In this document: piece after piece, positions 9,965 through 18,187 of the stretch
Numbering within the stretch: position 1 is the stretch's first letter
Layout of the letters: each line of letters opens with the position of its first letter
NCBI RefSeq assembly: GCF_000333275.1
Contig: NZ_BACU01000528.1
Coordinates: 1-53,861 of the forward strand
Length of the DNA stretch: 53,861 nt
Direction: 5' to 3'
DNA from: Azospirillum sp. B4
GTDB taxonomy: Bacteria; Pseudomonadota; Alphaproteobacteria; Azospirillales; Azospirillaceae
Program-made: the position numbers and the translations under genes
Notes under the pieces: model-generated
Databases searched by the model: none
Told to the model about the DNA's origin: nothing
The model's input: only the letters and a program-made list of their open reading frames with translations

Positions 9965-10543
9965 TCAGTCTGCGGTGGGGTTGACCGGTGCCCCGATGGC
10001 GCAGAAATGGCCGCCGGCGACGTGGTGCAGTCTGCGCAGGCTGGGGTCCGCCTTCTCGAACATCCAATGACCGTCCTTGAACACGCGGGCATCGGCCCAG
10101 GCGGCTTCCACCTCGCCGATGAACAGGTCATAGCGTTGCTGGTTGTGCGGCTCGGGCACCAGACGGCACGCCAGCCAGGCGGAACAGCCGGCCACCAGCG
10201 GGACGGCGTGGCCCGGCATGTGGAACAGCTCCACCCCCGCTTTCGTCAGTTTGTCAGGATCGTCGGCCAGGCTGACGCCGCCCACGGCCCGGGTCAGGTC
10301 GGCCTGCGCCACGGTGGGGACTTGCAGGGCGAACCGGCCGCTGCCCTCCACCAGCGCGCGGGTGCGGGTCGCCTTGTCCAGCACCACCGTCACCTTGGGC
10401 GGATCGAAATCCAGGACGCAGGCCCAGGCGGCGGCCATGACGTTGCTGGTGCCGTCATGGCTGGCGGAAACCAGGACGGTGGGGCCGTGGTTCAGCAGGC
10501 GGTAGGCCTTGGGCAGGTCGACGGGCAGCACGGGCGCACCCAT
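9965..10543 (-). CDS. Flavin reductase-like domain protein
   Basis: A 192-residue protein of the flavin reductase/FMN-binding split-barrel family (COG1853). The order of motifs is typical: YRLLNHGPTVLVSASHDG, MAAAWACVLDFDPPKVTVVLD, then TRALVEGSGRFALQVP, and a later FIGEVEAAW strand. It should bind FMN in the cytoplasm and either reduce flavin for a partner monooxygenase or act as a stand-alone reductase. The ATG at 10543 has AGGAGC nine bases upstream and is preferred over an alternative start further out at 10615. No monooxygenase partner is adjacent; the EamA exporter 550 bp away is divergent. Confidence 0.8.
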   Translation of the reverse strand: MGAPVLPVDLPKAYRLLNHGPTVLVSASHDGTSNVMAAAWACVLDFDPPKVTVVLDKATRTRALVEGSGRFALQVPTVAQADLTRAVGGVSLADDPDKLTKAGVELFHMPGHAVPLVAGCSAWLACRLVPEPHNQQRYDLFIGEVEAAWADARVFKDGHWMFEKADPSLRRLHHVAGGHFCAIGAPVNPTAD

Positions 10544-10766
10544 GGAACAGGCTCCTGCGATGGTTGGGGGCACAGAGCTAAACCATTTCGGCGCCGGAGG
10601 CGCGCACAATCCCATCGGAAGAATAATGGAAGAAGGAATTCCCCCCAGCCAGCGCTACCGTCCTGTCGTCGGCGCCAGGCAATACCGCTGGCCCGATGGG
10701 AACGGGATATTAATGAAATGCCGGGGAATTGGCGTGCAGGTGCCGATATCCCGGCGCGAAATTGAA

Positions 10767-11029
10767 ATGAAGAAGTCGTCATTTGGAATAGGTGCCGCGG
10801 TTGCCGCCGTTATTTTGCCGGTGGCTGGCTGGGTCGCCGATGCGGAGATTGTTGTCAGCACCCCGACGGCGGCGGCGCCTGCCAGCTGTCCGTGCGGGAG
10901 ACGGTGACGTCGACGCCTAAGCCGCCCGCCACCGCGGTCACCACTTGTGGCCCGGCGCCGTCGAAAGGCGCCGCCGGGTGCGCCGGGAAAAATGTCACCG
11001 GCACAAGAAACGGATTGGCCCCGGGATGA
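10767..11029 (+). pseudogene. Possible frameshifted small secreted protein
   Basis: From ATG 10767 a clear signal-peptide-like start is read (MKKSSFGIGAAVAAVILPVA, then GWVADA), but the frame closes at 10907 after only 46 residues. From about 10865 a second frame continues to 11029 and reads a cysteine-containing, Pro/Thr-rich stretch (GGGACQLSVRETVTS, later TTCGPAPSKGAAGCAGK). A single-base indel near 10865 would join them into a roughly 87-residue exported protein. No Shine-Dalgarno is obvious. It could equally be a short intact gene or no gene. The rest of the 10544-11095 gap contains only the promoter areas of its neighbours. Confidence 0.25.
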
Positions 11030-11095
11030 TGGGCGCTCTACCGTTGCGGCCCCCGCGTCGGTGATGACCGGCGCCTTGCTGCCCGGGTTGCCGCC

Positions 11096-12004
11096 ATGTC
11101 GCCCACGCTGGCCCTTTACCTCGTCACCGTCCTCATCTGGGGGTCGACTTGGTATGTGATCGAATTCCAGCTGGGTGCCGTCGATCCGGCCGTGTCGGTG
11201 GCCTACCGCTTCGCGCTGGCCGCCGTGCTGTTGATGGGCTGGCTCGTGGCCACGCGCCAGCGGCTGGTCCCGCCCCGGCACGCCTGGAAGCAGGTGGCTC
11301 TTGTCGGCACCTTCACCTTCTCCACCAACTATCTGCTGGTCTACCTGGCGACGGAACGGTTGCCGTCCGGCCTGGTGGCGGTGGCGGGATCGGCGCTCAG
11401 CCTCATGAACGTGCTGAACGCCCGTCTCTTCCTGGGCCAGGCCGTCCGACCCCTGGTGCTGCTGGGCGGCCTGATCGGCATTTCCGGCGTCGTGCTGCTG
11501 TTCCTGCCCGAAGTGCAGGTGGATGGGCTGACCGGCAAGGCCGCCGTGGGCTTGGGCCTGGTCATGCTCAGCAACTACAGCGCCTCCATGGGCAGCATCA
11601 CGGTGCAGCGCGGGGCCAAGACCGGCGTGCCCCTGATGCCGGCGACGGCGTGGAGCATGGCCTTCGGCGCCACCCTGATGGTGGGGGTGGCCCTGGCGCG
11701 GGGCGCCACCTTCAGCTTCCCGGCCAGCCTCAGCTACGCCGCCTCCCTAGGCTATCTGGCGCTGTTCGGCTCGGTCATCGCCTTCCTGTCCTATTTCACC
11801 CTGATCCGCCGCATTGGCGCCGACCGGGCCGGCTACATCGCCGTCATGGTCCCCATCCTGGCGCTGGTCATCTCCACCCTATTCGAGGGCTACCACTGGT
11901 CGCCGGCCGCCTTCATCGGGCTGGCGCTGGCCATCGCCGGCAACCTGCTGGTGCTGGGCCCCAAGACCTGGCGCAAGCCGGAGGGGGAACCGGCCTCGGC
12001 CTGA
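11096..12004 (+). CDS. EamA-domain DMT-superfamily transporter
   Basis: A 302-residue protein with ten hydrophobic segments in two EamA repeats. Repeat one begins YLVTVLIWGSTWYVIEFQLG (the WGSTW signature) and contains VAYRFALAAVLLMG and LVYLATERLPSGLVAV. Repeat two runs from GLVMLSNYSASMGSITVQRG to SVIAFLSYFTLIRRIGADRAGYI and the final LALAIAGNLLVLG. Members export amino acids, purines, drugs or other metabolites by proton exchange; the substrate is not deducible here. No convincing Shine-Dalgarno precedes the ATG. It is convergent with the TetR gene with one base between their stops. Confidence 0.88.
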   Translation: MSPTLALYLVTVLIWGSTWYVIEFQLGAVDPAVSVAYRFALAAVLLMGWLVATRQRLVPPRHAWKQVALVGTFTFSTNYLLVYLATERLPSGLVAVAGSALSLMNVLNARLFLGQAVRPLVLLGGLIGISGVVLLFLPEVQVDGLTGKAAVGLGLVMLSNYSASMGSITVQRGAKTGVPLMPATAWSMAFGATLMVGVALARGATFSFPASLSYAASLGYLALFGSVIAFLSYFTLIRRIGADRAGYIAVMVPILALVISTLFEGYHWSPAAFIGLALAIAGNLLVLGPKTWRKPEGEPASA

Positions 12005-12005
12005 C

Positions 12006-12617
12006 TTAAGCCTTCGGCACGGCCCCGTTCAGCCCTTCCAGCGCATCCAGGGCCATGTCGACCACCGCGTCGAACAGGGCGGTGTCGGGCTTGCGCGAAT
12101 ATTCCAGGGCGATGCCCCGGGTCAGGGAGCGGAAGAAGTATTTGAGGACGCGGAAGTCGGCGTCGCTCAGGCGCGACAGATGGGTCGCAATGTCCATGTC
12201 GCCCCGGTCGTTCACCTCGCGCAGGGTGGTGTTCACCCGGTCGCGCAGTTCGGGATCGCTTTTGGAGGCGATCCACACCTCGATCAGGAACCAGGTGGCC
12301 GGGTCGCGATAGGCGGCCTTCATCGCCGCCCGGGTATCCACCGTCTCCCCCTCGGCGGGTGACGCGCCATAGAAGGAGGCGTAGGCCTCCTGCCGTTCGC
12401 GCAGGATGTGCTCCGTCACCCGGGCGATGATGTCGACGCGCCGGTCGCCGAAATGATGCTGGATGGCGCCGCGGGTGACGCCGGCGGTCTGGGCGATGAC
12501 GGTCATGGTGGCGCCGGCGTAGCCATGTTCGAACACGGCGTTCACCGTCGCCGTCACCAGCTTGCCGTAGGTCTCGGCGCTGCGCCGTTCCTGCGCCTGG
12601 GTATCGTCCCCCGCCAT
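12006..12617 (-). CDS. TetR/AcrR family transcriptional regulator
   Basis: A 203-residue protein. The N-terminal helix-turn-helix (about residues 16-62) reads ATVNAVFEHGYAGATMTVIA, then QTAGVTRGAIQHHFGDR, very close to the AcrR-type consensus (GVTRGAIYWHF). The C-terminal ligand-binding half (EAYASFYGASPAEG to the end) is divergent, as usual. ATG at 12617 leaves a normal ~15-residue lead before helix 1; another ATG at 12656 is possible. It is divergent from a TonB-dependent receptor operon, and an AcrR-type palindrome lies between them. The simplest model is a repressor of that operon and perhaps of itself, released by the imported compound or a product of it. Confidence 0.88.
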   Translation of the reverse strand: MAGDDTQAQERRSAETYGKLVTATVNAVFEHGYAGATMTVIAQTAGVTRGAIQHHFGDRRVDIIARVTEHILRERQEAYASFYGASPAEGETVDTRAAMKAAYRDPATWFLIEVWIASKSDPELRDRVNTTLREVNDRGDMDIATHLSRLSDADFRVLKYFFRSLTRGIALEYSRKPDTALFDAVVDMALDALEGLNGAVPKA

Positions 12618-12770
12618 CCGCGTTCTGCCCGCTTGTGTGTTGCCCACCTGTCGCATCCCCTTAAAACTGGCCCGCACCGTTCCAAGATTTGGTCGCGGCG
12701 TCAAATGGTGCGGGCGCGATGTCATTGAATTGTAACGCTGGTGACGTCATCGCTTCTTACTCCTCCCCTA

Positions 12771-12794
12771 TACATACATTCATGAATGTATCTT
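12771..12794. promoter_or_regulatory. AcrR-type operator
   Basis: The central 18 bases (12774-12791, ATACATTCATGAATGTAT) form a perfect palindrome. The 24-base window resembles the known E. coli AcrR site (TACATACATT, two central variable bases, TGAATGTATGTA), differing at about four positions. It lies between the divergent TetR gene and the receptor gene and ends 17 bases before the preferred receptor ATG, a position where bound repressor would block transcription. Confidence 0.75.
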
Positions 12795-12808
12795 ACATGG
12801 GGCGTGTG

Positions 12809-15037
12809 ATGAAGAGAATGGCGGTGATCCTGTTGGCCGGCGCGGGGGCGATGCTGGCGACGGCGGGACGGGCGCAAACGGCGGCACCGGACGATGCCGC
12901 CGTGCTGGAGGAGATTGTGGTGACGGCCCGCAAGCGGGCGGAGCCGCTGGGCCACACCCCCCTGTCCATCACCGCCCTGAAGGGGGAGGAGATGCGCGAG
13001 CGGGGGCTGAACACGCTGGAGGATGTGGCCGCCGTCACCCCTGGCGTCAGCTTCCGTGAGGACGTGGCTGGCCGCGCCGGTCCCGCCATCACCATTCGCG
13101 GCGTGGGCTTCGACGATTATCACGCGGGCGGCAGCCCATCGGCTGCCGTGCACATCGATGAGGTCTATCAGGGCTCCAGCGCCTGGATCACGGCGCAGCT
13201 GTTCGACATCGACCATGTCGAGATCCTGAAGGGACCGCAGGGTACCCTCTATGGCCAGAACTCCCCCGCCGGCGCCATCAACATCCTGACGCGCCAGCCG
13301 ACCGATACGGCACAGGGCTATATCACCGCCAGTTATGGCAGTTACGACGCCCTGCGGGTGGAGGGCGGGGTGGGTGGGCCCATCGCCCCGGACCTGTCCG
13401 GCCGCATCGCCTTCCTGCGCCAATCGGGCGGCGGCTACATGACGGCCAAGGGCAACGCGGCCCAGGCCGGCACCACGCCGCTGCCGGGCGTCATCCCGCC
13501 CCTGGCCAAGGTGGACGCCCAGGACGGCTTCGGTGACGCCGACTTCTGGGGTGTGCGCGGCACCCTGCGGTATGAGCCCGGCGCCGACACCCGCATCACG
13601 CTGGAAACCAGCTATGGCCGGGACCGGGGCGCCAACACCCAGACCGACGTGCTGGGCCGCTCCGCCACCGGTTTCACCGAGCCGGATGCCGATCCCCGCA
13701 CCTTCTACGCCAATGTCCTGCCCTTCATCGATGCCCAGCAGGTGGGCGGCCGGCTGAAGCTGGAACAGGATGTGGGCGACGACGTCACCTTCACCGGCAT
13801 CGCCGCGCAGCAGCATTTGCGGCGCACCTACACCCTGGATCCCGGCTCGCCTCTGCGCGCCTTCGACATCCTTTACGGCGACACGTTGGACCAGACGACG
13901 CTGGAGGCGCGCTTCGCCAACCGCAAGGGCGGGGCGGTGGATTGGGTGGCCGGCGCCTTCTACTTCCGCGACCGGGTGGCGTCCGACCAGAACGAGGACG
14001 TGACCGACCTCTATCGTTCCATCATCGATGCCCGGTCGGTGCAGCGGCGGGAGAGTGCCGCCGCCTTCGGGGAGGCCGACTGGCACGTCGCCCCTGGCGT
14101 CACTGCCACCACCGGACTGCGCTACACCCATGAGGACGCGCGGTTCAGCGGCGCCACCGTCGACCTGAACCCCTACGGCACCAGCATCGTGTCCCGTGCC
14201 TTCGCCTTGCCGGTGGTGTTCAACAACCATTTCACGGACGACAACGTCTCCGGACGCGGCGTGCTGACCTGGACCCCGGATGAGGCCAGCACGCTCTATG
14301 CCTCCATCAGCAACGGCTACAAGAGCGGCGGCTTCGATGGCGCCACCATCTTCACCGCCAGCAAGGCCCAGCCCTTCAAGTCGGAAACCGTGCTGGCCTA
14401 TGAGGTCGGCTACAAATGGTTCCCCCGCGACCGTCCCTACACCCTGACGCTGTCCGCCTTCTATGACGATTTCAGCGACATGCAGGCGACCGCCGTGGTC
14501 AACCTGGGCGGCATCCCCACCAACGTCCGCACCAATGTCGCCAGCGCCACCCTGTACGGCGGTGAGATGCAGATGGGCCTGCGTCCCCTGCCGGGCCTGG
14601 ACCTGACCGCCGGCCTGGCGCTGCTGGACAGCAACATCGACGACATCGTCTCGGCCGACAAGGCGGAGGCCGCGCGGCGCAAGGACCACAGCCTACCCAA
14701 CGCCCCCGGCCTGTCCTTCACCGCCGGCGCCCGCTACCGGCGGGAGATGGCGGGCGGCTGGGTCCTGACCCCGTCCGTCAACTTGTCCTACACGGGCCCC
14801 CAGTTCATGGAGCTGGATCATTATATCGAGGCCGCCGGCTACGCCCTGCTGGACGCCCGCCTGGCGCTGGAGGAGCCGGGTGGCCGCTGGTCCCTGGCGC
14901 TGTGGGGCCGCAACCTGACGGACAAGACCTATTTCGTCGGCATCGTCCCGGCGGTCAGCGGCGGCGCTGTCATCGGCCAACAGCGCATCGCGGGCGCCCC
15001 CCGCACCGTTGGCGGCGAACTCAGCTACCGCTTCTGA
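12809..15037 (+). CDS. TonB-dependent outer-membrane receptor, first gene of a TetR-linked operon
   Basis: A 742-residue protein. Signal peptide MKRMAVILLAGAGAMLATAG ends before AQT. The TonB box/plug start is EEIVVTARKRAEPLGHTPLS; the plug has NTLEDVAAVTPGVSF, ITIRGVGFDDYHAGGSP and LKGPQGTLYGQNSPAGAINI. The barrel ends with GELSYRF, the aromatic C-terminus required for assembly. This is the sphingomonad/caulobacter-like type common for plant or aromatic compounds. ATG at 12797 and 12782 are in frame; 12809 leaves the operator outside the coding region. The next two genes follow in the same direction (27-bp gap, then 4-bp overlap) and likely process and import the ligand. Confidence 0.9.
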   Translation: MKRMAVILLAGAGAMLATAGRAQTAAPDDAAVLEEIVVTARKRAEPLGHTPLSITALKGEEMRERGLNTLEDVAAVTPGVSFREDVAGRAGPAITIRGVGFDDYHAGGSPSAAVHIDEVYQGSSAWITAQLFDIDHVEILKGPQGTLYGQNSPAGAINILTRQPTDTAQGYITASYGSYDALRVEGGVGGPIAPDLSGRIAFLRQSGGGYMTAKGNAAQAGTTPLPGVIPPLAKVDAQDGFGDADFWGVRGTLRYEPGADTRITLETSYGRDRGANTQTDVLGRSATGFTEPDADPRTFYANVLPFIDAQQVGGRLKLEQDVGDDVTFTGIAAQQHLRRTYTLDPGSPLRAFDILYGDTLDQTTLEARFANRKGGAVDWVAGAFYFRDRVASDQNEDVTDLYRSIIDARSVQRRESAAAFGEADWHVAPGVTATTGLRYTHEDARFSGATVDLNPYGTSIVSRAFALPVVFNNHFTDDNVSGRGVLTWTPDEASTLYASISNGYKSGGFDGATIFTASKAQPFKSETVLAYEVGYKWFPRDRPYTLTLSAFYDDFSDMQATAVVNLGGIPTNVRTNVASATLYGGEMQMGLRPLPGLDLTAGLALLDSNIDDIVSADKAEAARRKDHSLPNAPGLSFTAGARYRREMAGGWVLTPSVNLSYTGPQFMELDHYIEAAGYALLDARLALEEPGGRWSLALWGRNLTDKTYFVGIVPAVSGGAVIGQQRIAGAPRTVGGELSYRF

Positions 15038-15064
15038 TCCCGCCGGCCTTTTGGAGCCCACGCC

Positions 15065-15955
15065 TTGCTGATCGCGCACATCACCGATTTCCATATCGTT
15101 CCCGAACCCGCCCTCTGTTACGGGCACAGCGACACCCGGGCCGGTCTGCGCCGGGCCGTGGCCGCCCTGATGGCGATACGGCCCCGGCCGGATCTGGTCG
15201 TCGCCAGCGGCGACTTGGTGGACGAACCATCACCTGAGGCCTACGCCACCCTGCGCGGCCTGCTGGCCCCGCTGGACATCCCGCTGGTGCTGATCCCGGG
15301 CAACCATGACGACCGCGCCCTGCTGGCCGCCACCTTTCCGGAGCACACCTACCTGCCGCCAGGCGGCGACCTCGCCAACTTCGCCCTGGATTTCGATGCC
15401 GTACGCCTGATCGGCTTCGACGCCGTGGTGGCCGGCAAGGAATACGCCGACCCGGCGCCGGCGGCGCTGGACTGGCTGGCCGCCACCCTGGCGGCGCAGC
15501 CGGGGCGGCCGACCATGATGGTCATGCATCACCCGCCGCTGCGCACCGGCCTGGCCTTCATGGACGCCATCCAGCCGCCCTGGCCCTCCCGCTTCACGGA
15601 AATCCTGGAGGCCAACCGCCAGGTCAAGCTGATCGCCTGCGGCCACGTGCACCGCGCCATCGAGGGCGTGCTGGGCGGCGCCCGCGTGTCCAGCGGGGGC
15701 AGCACCGGCCATCAGTTCGCCTTCGCCACCGACCTGGACCAGGCGCCGCAGCTGAGCGATGAACCGGCGATCATCCGCCTGCACCTATGGCATGAAGGGG
15801 CGGTGACCAGTTTCACCACGCCGGTGGGGCGTGACTTCACGGTCCGGCCCTTCGCCGGCATCGACGCGGCCGCCTGGCGGCAGATCAGCGCCGCCCTGCG
15901 CGCGGGCCAGCGGCGCCCCGCCGGTGCGGTGGCGGAAGCGGAGGGGGACGCATGA
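15065..15955 (+). CDS. Metallophosphoesterase (CpdA-like phosphodiesterase family)
   Basis: A 296-residue protein with the full set of calcineurin-like metal motifs: D8 and H10 in HITDFH, D50 in ASGDLVDE, N80-H81 in PGNHDD, H155-H156 in VMHHPP and H194/H196 in CGHVH. These ligate a dimetal centre that hydrolyses phosphomono- or diesters; the nearest well-known members are CpdA and GpdQ-type phosphodiesterases. It has no signal peptide, so it should act in the cytoplasm. Translation starts at TTG (GGAG eight bases upstream). It sits between an outer-membrane receptor and a sugar-type symporter and overlaps the latter by four bases, so it probably acts on the imported compound rather than on cAMP. 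Confidence 0.88.
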   Translation: MLIAHITDFHIVPEPALCYGHSDTRAGLRRAVAALMAIRPRPDLVVASGDLVDEPSPEAYATLRGLLAPLDIPLVLIPGNHDDRALLAATFPEHTYLPPGGDLANFALDFDAVRLIGFDAVVAGKEYADPAPAALDWLAATLAAQPGRPTMMVMHHPPLRTGLAFMDAIQPPWPSRFTEILEANRQVKLIACGHVHRAIEGVLGGARVSSGGSTGHQFAFATDLDQAPQLSDEPAIIRLHLWHEGAVTSFTTPVGRDFTVRPFAGIDAAAWRQISAALRAGQRRPAGAVAEAEGDA

Positions 15956-17286
15956 CCCGATCGACTCTTAAGGTCACCACCCGCGTGGTGGCCAGTTACG
16001 CGGCGCTGGGATTCGCCATCAAGGCGCTGACCCTGCCGCTGATCTCCTACCTGCCGCCGGCCATGGCGCAGGCCACGGGGCTGTCGCTGGCCACCGTGGG
16101 GGTGCTGTTCATGGTGGCGCGGCTGTGGGACATCGTGCTGGATCCCATCGCCGGCCATGTCATCGACCGCTTCGACCCACCGCTGGGCCCGCGCAAGTTC
16201 TGGGTGCTGGCGGCGGCCCCCCTGATGCTGCTGACCATCCCGCCGCTGTTCGCGCCGGCCTGGTTCGGCGTGGGCGCCGGGGGTGACGTCGCGGGGCCGG
16301 CCCTGCTGCTGCTGGTGTTCTACTTCGGCTGGACCCTGATGTCGGTGGCCCACGCGGCCTGGCCGGGCGACCTGGCCCGGGGGGCGGCGGACCGGACGCG
16401 GCTGATCGCCTGGCGGGAATGGGCGGGTGTGCTGGGCATGATCGCCATCGTGGCGGCGCCGGCGGTGGTGGAGCAGGTGTTCAAGGGCCGGCTGGCTGAC
16501 CAGTTGACGGTCATGGGCGGCTTCGCCCTGGTGGCCATCCCCCTGGCGCTGGCGGCCACCGTGGCCTGGCTGCCGGCCGGCGGACAGCGACGCACGGTCG
16601 CCGCCGACCCCCTCGCCGCCTTTCGCCTGGTGGGCGACTCATCGCCCTTGCGCTGGCTGCTGCTGGCCGATCTGCTGTCGGGCGGCGGTTTCGCCATGAT
16701 CAGCGCCACGGCCTTTTTCATCATCGGGCAGTACCTGGATCTGGCCGGCCGCTTCTCCACCCTCATGCTGGTCTATTTCCTGGGCATGGTGGCGGGCGTG
16801 CCTCTGTTCCTGCGGATCACCCTGCGCCGGGGGCCGCGCCGGTCCTTCCTGCTGGCTATGGTCGGGGCGGCGGTGGCCACCCTGTGTTTCGCCGGGGTAC
16901 CCAAGGGGGCGTTCTGGGCGGCGGCGCTGCTGCAATTGGCGACCGGCCTGTTCACCGGCGGCTACCAGACCAACCTGAATGCCGTCATGGTCCAGGTGGC
17001 CGACCACCATCGCCGCGACACCGGGCGCGACGCCACCGGCGCGCACTTCGCCCTGTTGGCCCTGACAAACAAGGTGGGCTACGCCCTGGCCATCGGCGTC
17101 AGCTATCCGCTGCTGCAGGTCCTGGGTTTCCACCCGGGCGGCCAGCCCACGCCGGCCGCCATGGTGGGCCTGCTGGCGATCGGCCTAGGCGGGGCCGCGC
17201 TGTTCCTGGTGGCGGGGGGCTTGGCTCTCCAGCGCCTGCCAGGGCCGGTGGCGGCAGGGACGGCGGTTCCTGCTACGGCCGCTTGA
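15952..17286 (+). CDS. MFS_2 / GPH-family cation symporter
   Basis: A 444-residue protein with about twelve hydrophobic helices. The sequence around residues 15-75 (GFAIKALTLPLISYLPPAMA, then VARLWDIVLDPIAGHVIDRF and GPRKFWVL) is the signature of glycoside-pentoside-hexuronide:cation symporters, with the conserved D in WDxxxDPxxGxxxDR. These import sugars, glycosides and related compounds with H+ or Na+. Its ATG overlaps the stop of the phosphoesterase gene (ATGA), so translation is coupled. It closes the receptor-phosphoesterase-symporter operon. Its 3' end overlaps the 3' end of the convergent methyltransferase gene by 14 bases. Confidence 0.88.
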   Translation: MTRSTLKVTTRVVASYAALGFAIKALTLPLISYLPPAMAQATGLSLATVGVLFMVARLWDIVLDPIAGHVIDRFDPPLGPRKFWVLAAAPLMLLTIPPLFAPAWFGVGAGGDVAGPALLLLVFYFGWTLMSVAHAAWPGDLARGAADRTRLIAWREWAGVLGMIAIVAAPAVVEQVFKGRLADQLTVMGGFALVAIPLALAATVAWLPAGGQRRTVAADPLAAFRLVGDSSPLRWLLLADLLSGGGFAMISATAFFIIGQYLDLAGRFSTLMLVYFLGMVAGVPLFLRITLRRGPRRSFLLAMVGAAVATLCFAGVPKGAFWAAALLQLATGLFTGGYQTNLNAVMVQVADHHRRDTGRDATGAHFALLALTNKVGYALAIGVSYPLLQVLGFHPGGQPTPAAMVGLLAIGLGGAALFLVAGGLALQRLPGPVAAGTAVPATAA

Positions 17287-18118
17287 ACTCCACCCGCACC
17301 AGGCCGGGCAGCTTGTGGCGCAGGGCGGGTGTCAGGCGGAAAAGCGTGTCCATCAGTCGGGGCAGGCCGCGGGGCATGCGGTACTCCAGGGTCTCCACCG
17401 TCGCCAGGTCGGGCACCCAGCCGCGCAGGGTGGATGCCACCCGATCGGCATCGATGCCGAACGGCATGGGCGGCATCCGGTAGTGCGGCGTGCGGTTCAG
17501 GCCGCGCAGGGTCAGGCGCGACAGCCAGACGGGGACGGTGTCGAACACCAGGTGCCCGCCGGGAAAGCGTCGGGCCAGGGTGGCGACCAACTGGCGCACG
17601 TCGGCCTCCGGCAGGTACATGAACAGGCCCTGGGCCACGATGTGGGTGGGGCCGCCGGCCACCGCGTCCATCCAGGTGGGGTCGCGGGCGTCAGCCGCCA
17701 GGTGGCGGACGCGGGGACCGGGCGGCAGGAAGCGCTCGCGCAGGGCGATGCCCTCCGGCAGGTCCACCGTCAGCCAGGTCAGGCGGCCGTTGTCCACCCG
17801 GGCGCGCTGCGTCTCCAGCCCTTCGCCCAGCGAGACGATGGTGCCGTCAGGGTGGCGTTCCAGCCAGCGGCGCAGGATGGCGTCGATGGCGGCGGCGCGC
17901 ATGGCGTGCGAACCGTCCGCCCGGCCGAAATGCCGCTCATAGTCATAGGCCAGGGACTGGTAGATGCGCACGGCCTCCGGGTCATGGAAATCGCCGTTGG
18001 GCCGCAGGGCCTCCGCCGCCCGGTTGTGCAGGGTCCACAGCATGGTCTCCGGCACGCCGGTCAGGCCAGGGGAGGTTAAGCCCGGGGGCAGCTTGGGCGG
18101 CGGAACATCGGGACTCAT
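17273..18118 (-). CDS. SAM-dependent methyltransferase, LCM (PPM) family
   Basis: A 281-residue protein of the leucine carboxyl methyltransferase-like family (COG3315). Visible are RAAAIDAILRRWLERHPDGT, then the SAM loop SLGEGLETQ (GxGLxT type), TVDLPEGIALRERFLPPGPR with the acidic end of strand 2, DARDPTWMD, and GLFMYLPEADVRQLV, where FMYL is the family's catalytic-loop motif. Bacterial members methylate small acids or secondary metabolites; no substrate can be named. AGAGGTG lies nine bases before the ATG. It follows chrA on the same strand with a 69-bp gap and may be read with it. Confidence 0.82.
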   Translation of the reverse strand: MSPDVPPPKLPPGLTSPGLTGVPETMLWTLHNRAAEALRPNGDFHDPEAVRIYQSLAYDYERHFGRADGSHAMRAAAIDAILRRWLERHPDGTIVSLGEGLETQRARVDNGRLTWLTVDLPEGIALRERFLPPGPRVRHLAADARDPTWMDAVAGGPTHIVAQGLFMYLPEADVRQLVATLARRFPGGHLVFDTVPVWLSRLTLRGLNRTPHYRMPPMPFGIDADRVASTLRGWVPDLATVETLEYRMPRGLPRLMDTLFRLTPALRHKLPGLVRVEFKRP

Positions 18119-18187
18119 GGATGCGGCACCTCTTCGACGGCGTGCGACAGGCTGTCCAGTTGCGTGCGCCACCAGTCGCCCTGGTTG

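Noticed and set aside
12722-14689. A 655-codon antisense frame across the second receptor gene
   Set aside because: Shadow of the strongly GC3-biased receptor gene; no motifs and no promoter.
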